Position numbers and translations under genes: made by a program. Positions 11,060 through 20,021 of a stretch of 64,000 nucleotides of DNA are shown here, piece by piece. A model generated the notes under the pieces. The model saw nothing but the letters and a program-made list of their open reading frames with translations, was not told where the DNA came from and ran no database searches. The DNA is from Humulus lupulus (taxonomy: Eukaryota; Streptophyta; Magnoliopsida; Rosales; Cannabaceae), in the NCBI RefSeq assembly GCF_963169125.1, contig NC_084798.1, positions 105,727,970 through 105,791,969 of the forward strand. Reading direction: 5' to 3'. The stretch's first letter is position 1; every line of letters starts with the position of its first letter.

Positions 11060-11770
11060 CCCGGACCTCGCTTTAAAAACTTAGTTCGCGTTAATTCTTT
11101 GACTAATATCTTGTGCTTTTTAAGAAAAACACTAATTAATCAATTTGAATCAACTTCTAAGTTTTAGGACCTGGTTATGTCCAGGACGTTATTTTGAAAA
11201 CATAGTTCGCGTTAATTCTTTGACTAATATCTTGTTCTTTTTAAGAAAAACACAGATTAATCAATTTGAATCAACTTCTAAGTTTTAGGATCTGGTTATG
11301 TCCAGGACATTATTTTGAAAACTTAGTTCACGTTAATTCTTTGACTAATATCTTGTGCTTTTTAAGAAAAACACTGATTAATCAATTTGAATCAACTTCT
11401 AAGTTTTCGGACCTGGTTATATCCAGGATAGGACTTAGTTTGTGTTAATCCTTTATCAATATGTCGTGTTTTTTAAGAAAAACATCGACCAATCGATTTG
11501 AATCAACTTCTAAGTTGTAGGATCTGGTTATGTCCAGGACGTTATTTTGAAAACTTAGTTCGCGTTAATTCTTTGACTAATATCTTCTGCTTTTTTAGAA
11601 AAACATTGATTAATCAATTTGAATCAACTTCTAAGTTTTTGGACCTGGTTATATCCAGGATAGGACTTAGTTTGTGTTAATCCTTTATCAATATGTCGTG
11701 TTTTTTAAGAAAAACATCGACCAATCGATTTGAATCAACTTCTAAGTCTTTAAGGCGACCTGGTTGTATT
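11060..11770 (+). repeat. Tandem repeat of about 121/112 bp, six copies
   Basis: Units share GTTAATTCTTTGACTAATAT, a TTTTTAAGAAAAACA phrase, AATCAACTTCTAAG and CTGGTTATGTCCAGGA. The GTTAAT anchor recurs at 11090, 11211, 11332, 11444, 11564 and 11676, so spacings are 121, 121, 112, 120 and 112. The 112-base form lacks part of the GACGTTATTTTGAAAA stretch. The array sits between the end of integrase and the antisense ORF, where Tat elements commonly carry tandem repeats. Confidence 0.92.
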
Positions 11771-11925
11771 AGCCAGGTACCATATGCTCCCCCAAGTAAT
11801 TAGGAAAGGGTCTTTCGTGGTTACTTGAGATTACATTCGCAAATATACACAATAATGAAAGAAGATTTAATTCTCATTGCTTAATACATAAGAAATGGCC
11901 TTTCTGAGTAAGCCTTACAAGGGTG

Positions 11926-12895
11926 TCACTGATAATACTTCTTCAAGTGGATGACGTTCCAAGCTCGTGGGACCGCTTCTCCATTAAGCCGGGCTAACTT
12001 GTAGGTTCCTTCCTTTATGACCTCGGCTATTTGATAAGGCCCTTCCCAGTTTGATCCCAGTACTCCATCTTTGGGATCCTTGCCGACTAAGAAGACTCTC
12101 CTGAGGACCAGGTCGCCAATGCTGAAAGAGCGTTTTCGGACCTTTGAGTTGAAGTAACGCGTAATTTTTTGCTGGTAATGTGCGAGCTGGAGTTGTGACT
12201 CTTCTCGCCCTTCATCAATCAGGTTGAGGGATGAGCAAAGTAATTCATGATTGTGATCCTGGTCATATGCCTGGACTCTATGAGAATATACCTTTAACTC
12301 AACAGGAAGGACCGCCTCGCTCCCAAAAGCCAGGGAGAAAGGAGTATGCCCCGTAGAGGTCCGATGCGAGGTCCGGTATGCCCACAGTACCTGAGGGAGC
12401 TGTTCTGGCCAGACCCCTTTGGCTTCGTCCAGCCTCTTCTTAAGGCTCGCCTTTAGCATCTTATTGACAGCCTCGACCTGGCCGTTCGCCTGAGGATAGG
12501 CCACAGAGGAGAAGCTTTTCATGATGTCGTACCTTTCACAAAATTCGGTGAAGAGGTCGCTGTCGAACTGAGTCCCATTATCGGATACAATTTTCTTCGG
12601 CAGCCTGAACCGGCAGATAATACTCTTGACATACGAGATCGAGTCCTTTGATAGAGTGGGCCAGTAATACCCTTGCCTTAAGACTTTTAGGGCCAAGCTT
12701 TGCCCCCCAGTGTGATCCGCGCAAAAACCCTTGTGCACTTCCTGCAAGATGGCCTTCGCCTCACCTGGCAGAATACATCACAAGAGGGGTAGGGAATGCC
12801 CATGTTGGTACAACATCCCATCTATCATCGTATATCTTGGGGCCTGGTACAGTACCCGCCGTGCGTCATTAAGCCCCTCGGGTAACTTTCCTTCG
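11926..12895 (-). pseudogene. Tat integrase with an internal core deletion
   Basis: Integrase joins the cDNA copy to host DNA. Minus-strand order: an N-terminal part with EVHKGFCADHTGG (the His pair of the HHCC zinc site), then YYWPTLSKDSISYVK, after which the frame jumps straight to IICRFRLPKKIVSDNGTQF. In Tat integrases about 110 residues lie between, containing the Cys pair and the first catalytic Asp. The second Asp (SDNG) and the Glu (NGQVEAVNK) remain, as does a full C-terminal domain ending near WNVIHLKKYYQ. A TGA at 12778-12780 sits where Arg is usual. The frame is shifted against the upstream RNase H near 12897. Confidence 0.9.
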
Positions 12896-13520
12896 TAAGG
12901 TACTCGAGGATGGGGGTCATCCAGGTCGGTCTGGCGTCGATCATTTCGACCTCCGCCCCGACCTCTTCTATACTTGGTTTCTCCAGGAATTCCACCAGTA
13001 CTAACCCCAGCGTCTCCGTCTCCCCGGAGGTAGCGAGCTTGGCGAGGGCGTCTACGTTATCATTCTTCTCTCGAGGTATCTGCTCGATTGAGCCTCGTTC
13101 AAATGCAGACAGCTCGACTTTTACCTTGGCCAGGTAAGCAGCCATCCTGGCTCCTCGTGCTTGATATTCACCTAGCACCTGGTTTACCACGAGCTGGGAA
13201 TCGCTGAAGCACTGAACAGAACAGGCCTTCAGCTCCTGGGCTACCCTCTGTCCGGCCAGCAAAGCTTCGTATTCAGCCTCGTTGTTGGATGCCTTGAATC
13301 CGAATCTCAACGCCAAGTGGAATCTATGCCCTTCAGGGGATATCAAAATGATTCCAGCCCCGGACTCGTTCTCATTAGATGAGCCATCCACGAAGATCTT
13401 CCATGACGCCTGGGGCGAGGTGACCTGGGGTGACTCCTCCAAAGGATCCTCCCTGAATCCTTTGCACTCTGCCACAAAATCGATTAGGGCCTGACTCTTT
13501 ATGGTAGTTCGGGGGTGTAC
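12896..13520 (-). pseudogene. Second (archaeal-type) RNase H domain of Tat pol
   Basis: RNase H degrades the RNA strand during reverse transcription. The segment has FVDGSSNENESGAG, NNEAEYEALLAGQ, SDSQLVVNQ and NVDALAKLA, giving the Asp-Glu-Asp-Asp set of the type called aRNH. This extra domain is a hallmark of the Tat lineage (established knowledge). All four acidic residues look intact. A one-base shift near 13510-13520 separates it from the region before it, and another near 12897 from integrase. The linker to integrase keeps the phrase PRYTMIDG in the shifted frame. Confidence 0.88.
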
Positions 13521-14320
13521 AAAATTTTGAACTGACTGAGTTCGATAGCCCACTTTAACAGGCATCCCGATGCTTCAGGTTTTTGCAAAACCTGCCTTAA
13601 AGGCTGATCGGTCATGACGTGTATTGAGTGGGACTGGAAATACGGCCTGAGATTTCGGGAGAATGTGATAAGACAGAACGCCAATTTTTCCATCAACGTG
13701 TATCGGGATTCGGTCCCGAGAAGTCTCTTGCTGATGTAGTAGACCGGTTTCTAAACTCGGTCTTCTTCACGGACCAATAAGGCACTAGCTGCATCCTCTG
13801 TGACAGCTAGGTAGAGGAAAAGGGGCTCTCCTGCCTTTGGTTTGGACAGTACGGGCGGCTCGGCCAGATGTGCCTTCAGGTCGAGGAAAGCAGCCTCGCA
13901 CTCCTTGGTCCACTCGAACTTCCTATTTCCTCAGAGCAGGTTGTAGAATGGTAGACACTTGTCGGTGGATTTTAAAATAAACCGATTTAGGGCTGCCACC
14001 CTTCCTATCAGGCCTTGGACGTCTTTACGTGACCTGGGTGAGGGAAGCTCGAGCAATGACCTGATCTTATCAGGATTCGCCTCGATTCATCTAGTGTTGA
14101 CAATGAAACACTGGAATTTTCCATACGTGACCCCGAAAGTGCACTTCTGAGAGTTAAGCCTCATGCCGTATTCTCTTAGTACATTGAAGCACTCTTCCAA
14201 GTTGGAGACATTGTTATCAACAGTCCTTGATTTGACCAGCATGTCATCAACATACACTTCCATGCTCTTCCCGATCTGGTTGGCAAACATTCTATTCACT
14301 AATCTCTGGAATGTTATCCT
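13521..14320 (-). pseudogene. Reverse transcriptase remnant and first RNase H-like domain
   Basis: The RT part starts abruptly at FQRLVNRMF near 14320 and includes the catalytic box YVDDMLVKS. It then runs through LNSQKCTFGV and VQGLIGRVAALNRF into a degenerate gypsy RNase H region (LYLAVTEDAASALLV...KPVYYISKRLL...YFQSHSIHVMTDQPL). The first Asp expected in that RNase H is replaced by Ala, as is usual for the inactive domain in Tat. The RT segment holding the first catalytic Asp and the preceding fingers is missing: upstream sequence ending FLQDNIP is joined directly to FQRL. Stops: TGA near 14094, TGA near 13937 and TAG at 13751-13753. Confidence 0.88.
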
Positions 14321-14339
14321 GTAGAAATTTGATCATCTC

Positions 14340-15332
14340 CGTCTTCCTCTATCCACAGAGGTTTTTCCCGAGCTTGACCATCCGTGAAGGATTTTGTGGA
14401 TCGATGTTTACTTCCTCGAGCTCTTCAATAGCTTGGAGCTCGGACTTGTCCTCGCCTATTCGGGGGTCAATATCCTCACTTAGGACAATACTTTCCCCCT
14501 CGGCGCTCTGAGGTTTTTCAATCTCAGGATTAGTCAAAGGCTCCTGAGATTCCTATCCTCCACCTTGGACGGCCATCGTTAGCTGCCCGGGTTTCTATTT
14601 TCCCTTCATGGAAATGTTGTAGCATTCCCTGGCAGCAAGATGATCACCGCAGACAGTGCATATCCCCGTGGAAGAAGGGAATTTTAGCGCGAGGTGGCAA
14701 ACGGAGGTGATGGCTTCAAAAGCTATAAGTGTAGGTCGGCCCAAAATGGCATTGTATGCAGCGAGCCAGTCGATGACCACGAACTCGAGGAGTTTTGAGA
14801 CTGTCCAAGGTCCCTCTCCTAAGGTGATCACCAGCTCGATCGTCCCTATAGCCACTAATCCTTCTCCCGAAAAACCATACAGCATCATGGAGGTCGCCTT
14901 CAGCTCGGCGACAGTCAAACTCATCTTCTCCAGCGTGGACCGGAATAGAAGGTTTACCGAGCTCCCATTATCGATCAGCACTCTCCTAACCTTCCGATTA
15001 GCGAGCTGCACTGCTACGACCAGAGGGTCGTTATGAGGGAACTGGATGTGGCTAGCATCTTCTTCAGTAAAAATGATTGGTTGCCTTTCCAATCGCTGCT
15101 GCTTTGGCAGAGGCTGCTTGGAGATGAACTCTACTCCATTATGAGCATTGAGTTCGTTTACGTACCTCTTTTGGGCACCCCTGCTCGTGCCAGCCAAATG
15201 CGGACCTCCTGAGATTGTCAATATCTCTCCTCCTATCACTGGAGGAGGGACGTCTTGATCTACCCGAGACCCGGGCTGACTGACTGGGACTTCCGGAGCA
15301 GGTCGGCTTGTTGGAACCCTGTTCCGCGCATA
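14340..15332 (-). pseudogene. Protease and pro-RT linker of the Tat element
   Basis: Aspartic protease cuts the Gag-Pol polyprotein. The active-site phrase VLIDNGSSVNLLF at about 14950-14990 and YNAILGRPTL near 14740 are the two halves of the retropepsin-like fold in Tat (Asn replaces the more usual Gly/Thr after Asp). The frame is the same as gag. TAG codons at 14595-14597, 14553-14555 and 14349-14351 interrupt the linker towards RT, which contains an acidic stretch (SEDIDPRIGEDKSE) and the KLGKNL phrase. Confidence 0.88.
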
Positions 15333-17519
15333 CTAAGTGAAGGGGCCAGCTATGATGAGAGTCTCAATCTCATCTTTCAAGTGTCTACAATCATTGGTAT
15401 TGTGGCCAACGTCGTTGTGGAAACGGCAAAACTTGGAGGTGTCTCTCTTCCTCTTCTTGTGATTTAACAGCTCCGGCTTCTTCCAGGGGAGGCGAGCAGA
15501 GTTTTCTAGGAAGATGTTCTCCCTAGAGTGAGTGAGCTCTGTATAAGTCGCGTAGACCGGCTTAAATTTTTCTACGGATTTATTCTTCTTTGGGCCGTGC
15601 TGGTTGCCTTCGCCGTTCCTCTTTCTCTTGCCTCCACCGAACTGGTTATTCTGTGTAACGTTCTAGGTGACTGTCACAACCTCCGTTCCCACTCCAGCAG
15701 GCTGCTCAGGGACCTGGCTAGTTCCTGCAGCTGAGACTTGGGCCTCCTCAAAGTTGATCCACCCTTGGACCCTATTTAGGAATTCGTTTACTGAGCTGAC
15801 TCCCTTCCTTTGTATTTCATTCCAGTGTCCCCCTCCGACGAGGATTCCAGTCCTCAAAGCCATGAGCTTGGAGTTGTCATCTCCATCCTTGGCCCGAGCA
15901 GCGACGTTTGCGAACCTGCTCAGGTAAGCCTTCAGAGGCTCGTCGGGTTGTTGCCTCACGTTAGCCAGGGAGTCGGCCTTGACGCGGGCAGCCTGGGAGG
16001 CTCGAAATGCCCTTTTGAAGTCAGCAGAGAAAGTTTTCCAGGAGCTGATTAATTGCTTCTTACTTTGTTTGAACCACTGTTTGGCTGGCCCAGTCAGTGT
16101 GGAGGGAAATATCAGACACCTCAGCTCGGGGCCAATGTTGTGGGCCATCATCAAGGTATTGAACATACCCAGATGATCCGACACATCTCCGTCTCCGTTG
16201 AATTTGGACAGGTGCGGCATACGGAAACTGGGCGGGTATGTCGTTGCTGCTATGCTAAGGGCGAAGAGCTCAAGCTCATCCCCCGAATCATATTCGTCTT
16301 TTTCTTTCTCCGACAGGTGCTTCCTCATCAGCTCCTCCATCTGAGCCAGGCGCTCAAGGGTTTTGTCTTGATCTCCTTGGTTATTTCGGGGCTGTTCAAT
16401 AGCTTCGGATCCATTGTATACGTTTGTTGGGTTATTGCCACTCCTATCTTGAGATAGGTTATTTGGGACATTCCCGCCGTTACGTACCTCGGAGAGGTCT
16501 CCCCCTGAGCGAGCATGGCTGCCACCTCCTACCGGGTCCCCCCTGTGAGAGTTAAGGTGATCTCGTAGGTCGCCCCTCGGGGTGGCTTGACGAATTTGCG
16601 CCGAGCTTAGGCGTTGACGCAGGTCTCCGCCAGAAAGGTCACTCCGGCGACTTCTGGTCCAGTAGCTCCCGTTAGAGAAGCTCGGAGCCCGCCTCTCGGG
16701 GTGAGGATCCGAGCTTCCTCTGGGCGCCCCGCTAAGATGGGAAGGTCCTGCTGATGGCGGGTTTCTCCTGGTGCTTCCATAAGCAAGAATATCTCGGATA
16801 GGCCGAGGAGGAGACAGATATCTTATTGGTGATGGAGGATGTCTGACCGGGGATGCAATCCTGGTTCCGTCAGGGCAGATCAGGTTAGGTGGGGGCCTTT
16901 CGGCCCTGCCAACTTGCGGGCCTTGCGCCTGGCGACAAGGCGCAGGACGGCTGGCCGGGACAGGCTGGTGCTGTGAGCCCTCCCTAGATCTCCTTCTAGA
17001 ATCCCCTCGAGCCCTCCTGGGCGCGCTCGAGGCTAGCAGTGAGCTGGGAGTTGAAGTTCGGACCGAGTGGCTATACTATTGTTCGGCTCTGGGTATTTCT
17101 TCGAAGTTTGCTTCTCGGCGGTGCGATGAGGGAGTAGAGTTGGACATCAGAGGTCTGACCGAGCGGCTAGGCCTGGACCGATTACCCCGGCGGGACTTAC
17201 AAGTCTCGCCTTGTCTCTTTCCGACGTTAGCGTCGGTTGTAAGAGGGGGTACTCGGGCCAACACCTCCTTAATCTGCTGATTAGATTTCGCCAGTTGACT
17301 CCTTAGCTGAGCATTCTCCATCTCTACCGCCGTGTAAAATTTCGGGTTTGGATTAGGTGGCCGGGGTGCCGAACTTCCAATGTCATCCTGGCCTATTCGC
17401 TGCGTGCCCGATCGCTGTTGAACTTCAAGGTTTCGCTCACCGGAGATGGCGGCATGATGAGCCTCCGGCCCATCATGTTGTTCCACCTCGTTACCGTGTC
17501 TTGATCGAGTGGTCACCAT
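15333..17519 (-). pseudogene. Gag of the Tat element, frame open except for TAG codons
   Basis: Structural protein of the virus-like particle. The start ATG at 17519 lies 55 bases inside the 5' LTR, beginning MVTTRSRHGNEV. A short coiled-coil-like part (MENAQLRSQLAKSNQQIKEV) is followed by a long Arg/Ser/Pro-rich region. The capsid-like gag domain spans about 16340-15700, with FRMPHLSKFNGDGD, GPAKQWF and the SRFANVAARA region. It ends with a CRFHNDVGHNTNDC motif near 15420-15390, the Tat counterpart of a zinc knuckle. Reading frame is continuous with protease. Three in-frame stops, all TAG: 17076-17078, 15663-15665, 15333-15335. Confidence 0.9.
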
Positions 17520-17557
17520 AGTTGAATGTTTGCGATAGCACCAATCTGACTAGCTGA

Positions 17558-17573
17558 CAATGAAAACACCAAA
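17558..17573 (-). promoter_or_regulatory. Probable primer-binding site region of the Tat element
   Basis: On the minus strand TTTGGTGTTTTCATTG follows the 5' LTR end by one base. An almost identical string, TTTGGTGCTTTCATTG, follows the LTR end at 47833. That the site is kept in two separate elements supports a primer role. I cannot name the tRNA with confidence. Confidence 0.55.
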
Positions 17574-17574
17574 C

Positions 17575-18326
17575 TGTTGACGCAGTTCTTCGCCAACAGG
17601 TAATTAAGAAAATAAGAGAAAGAGATTGGTGCTTAATAATGAACTGAAACAGATAAATGATCTTAAAATGGACTGATGACACAACTACGTTTTTAGGAGG
17701 TTCAAAGGTTAAAATCCTTCTACTCCACAAGCCAATATTATTGCTATATTTCTGGTATTTTTTACAGGGTATTTTGTTATGTAATCGAATCCAACCTTTT
17801 GCAACTCCCAGGGTCTCCATATTTATAGGAGAGGGCACCTAGGAGTTGGTAAGGGGGGTCATCCCGTGACCATCTTACCCATCATGTCACTTCTGTGACA
17901 TTCATGATTAATTCCTAAAACCTGACAAATGAAGTGTGGTCTAATCAATAGGTAAGGGGGACAATGGGCCGCACGGCCCAAACCAGTCGTGGGTGCCTGA
18001 ATACGCACATTCATGCTGCGTGTCCGAGAATTCAGGGATATATCAGACACGTGATGTCTGATATATGCACGTTTACATTGCGTGGTTGACTTTATAAGGA
18101 GTCACGGCTTCCACCTCCCGCTCGTGCCCCGAGCTGGAGGCCTTCCTGACCTGCGGTCTTTATTTTCCTAACTCAGCCCTTAAATAATCTTGGTGAACCT
18201 TTGGTTACCTCGAGCTAAAGATGTAGGACCTGACGACAGCAGCTCCGGTCATGTGGTATCCACGTGGCTGATATAATTAGGACATATCTCAACTCGCTAA
18301 TAGCCCGTGTGAAATCAAGGCGTACA
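17575..18326 (-). repeat. 5' LTR of the Tat element
   Basis: Matches 6375-7125 end to end with about 30 substitutions and two or three small gaps. Ends TGTTGACGCAG and GGCGTACA on the plus strand. Target duplication GCTCT follows at 18327-18331. Confidence 0.93.
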
Positions 18327-18331
18327 GCTCT

Positions 18332-18477
18332 CCTATCATCAGTCATGTATCCCCTTAATTCCCTAATATAATACTAAATTTTCTTTTTTAATAAAAAGAA
18401 ACTTGAAATTCTGTTTTTAGTAATTACCAAATTAATTAAACCATGTGAATTAATTAAAGTGCAGAATGGTAATTAAT
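18332..18477 (-). other. Right continuation of the AT-rich remnant split by the Tat element
   Basis: AT-rich non-coding DNA; joined across the Tat element it continues 4258-6369. Nothing else seen. Confidence 0.4.
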
Positions 18478-19600
18478 TGTTTAAACAGATTGCAGTTCTG
18501 TCGGGACAGAATCCGAACTTGTCATGACAGAAACTGAACACAATAAAAAGACAGTGCAAAACAATAAAGAACACAACGAATTTTTACAAGGTTCAGAAAC
18601 CCTTTCGGATAACCTACTCTTTGGGGCCACGCACAGAGAATAAAACCAATTAATAAAGAATCTCCTAATACAAAATATTGACTTAAACAAAACAAGACTC
18701 CCTCTTGAGATTTGCCGCAACTTTGTTGTACTTCTCTTCACTAATCTGATAATGATTGAAACGCTCAACCACTTGAACTCCCTTCAATGGCCAGCGAGTG
18801 CTTGCATCCTCCTGACACAAGGCTTGTAAAAATCCTCTCTCAAAGACTTATAAAAGTTGTGTTCAAATTACAATGTGTATTCACTCATGAACGTGGTATA
18901 AACTCACCACATAAACTAAATTCTCATATTTCTACAAGATCACGTGAATACTATGATCTTGAATACAAAGAAGGAACTCTCACAAATATTACAATACACT
19001 CACAAATTATGCATCAAAGAGTTCACTTTTTCTCACTGCCTTTAGAGCCCTATTTATAGAGTCATTTTTCGTGCTCATAAAGGTTGAGAAAGAATCTCCT
19101 CATAAAGGAAAGAATAATTGAAGATATTCTTGATTGATGAAGAATTACCTTTTTTAGAAGATGCTGATCCTACAGATACGATTTTGGTGGAGACAACTAA
19201 TACCTGTGTCGGATCAAAAAGCTCAAGATAGAAACAACAATTAATGACAACACAGATTTATTTTCCTGATTTTTATAAACTTGAGCTGCACGAAAAATAT
19301 ATAGACAAATATTCCATAAATGACTTTGAGTAAGTACTGAATATTTGCAAGATATTAATTCCATTTATAAATAAATTGTGATAACATACAATTAAATAAG
19401 GAATGTAAATATTCCACAAATCACAATAAATGGAAAGTGAATTCCGAAAAGCACAATAAGGGAAACAAAAATTGGTCTTTTAATAAAAATGATATTTCTA
19501 TAAAGTATGCCAATTTTAGGATTTACAAAACTAAACCATAGAAATCAAAGGGTTTTTACCCCAATATTACTTTCACATAAATGTTACATTTAACCTTTAA
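18478..19600 (-). mobile_element. Copia-like LTR or LTR fragment, minus strand
   Basis: Contains the phrases TTTTTACAAGGTTCAGAAACC and GGATAACCTACTCTTTGGGG, which I know from many plant LTRs where the message crosses a conserved segment. A TATAAATA box on the minus strand at 19051-19058 fits an LTR promoter in that direction. The left terminus may be TGTTTAAACA at 18478. The right terminus is not clear, and no PBS or coding sequence is found, so type and limits are tentative. Confidence 0.45.
19051..19058 (-). promoter_or_regulatory. TATA box of the copia-like LTR
   Basis: TATAAATA on the minus strand in the context CTCTATAAATAGGGC. Confidence 0.5.
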
Positions 19601-20021
19601 CTTCGATACTTCCCAAAGATCTATTTTATAACTTCGATAGTGCTGCAATGCTACATAATGGCGTTGGGTGCTAAGTCAACAACGTTTCCTCTCTGTTTGT
19701 AATAGCACTGCAACACTATCAATGGGCACTGGGGGTGCTAATTCACTTCTTCTTAATTCTTCAATCAAACTCCGAAAGTTCTCCAATTTTTCCCAAAATA
19801 CTCTTAAGGTCCCACGTGGACTATGATGACTTAAAAATAGCTAATTTCACCTTTTTTTATAGTTTGTTTCTTCTCATTTCACTCCAACTCATATACTTTA
19901 CCATTAATACCTGAAACAAGAAGCAAACAAGCATAAATCTGCACAAAACAATCAGAACTAACTAAAGCATAACCTGAAACAATCTCTAAAGTGAACCTAA
20001 CATATAATGGAAAAACATTAG
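19601..20021. other. Unassigned intergenic DNA
   Basis: No coding frame. It has two loosely similar phrases about a gene-like 'one number, one tree' pattern (AGTGCTGCAATGCTACATAATGG near 19638 and AGCACTGCAACACTATCAATGGG near 19705), which may be a decayed short repeat of about 65 bases. No mobile-element termini recognised. Confidence 0.35.

Larger units (their letters stand above)
6375..18326 (-). mobile_element. Tat-lineage Ty3/gypsy retrotransposon, nearly complete
   Basis: A 11,952-bp element with two LTRs (751 and 752 bp), a 5-bp target duplication and, in minus-strand order, gag, protease, reverse transcriptase, two RNase H-type regions and integrase. The second RNase H with a DGSS...NNEAEYEAL signature, the large non-coding 3' region with tandem repeats, and an extra ORF on the opposite strand place it in the Tat group (as in Retand and Ogre relatives). 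The LTRs differ at roughly 30 positions by eye, about 4 percent, so insertion is old but not ancient. It cannot be autonomous: RT and integrase have large deletions and there are about ten premature stops. Confidence 0.95.

Noticed and set aside
16053..16457. Plus-strand frame of 134 codons with hydrophobic segments
   Set aside because: Opposite strand of the Tat gag capsid domain, which is the better supported reading by motif and frame continuity.
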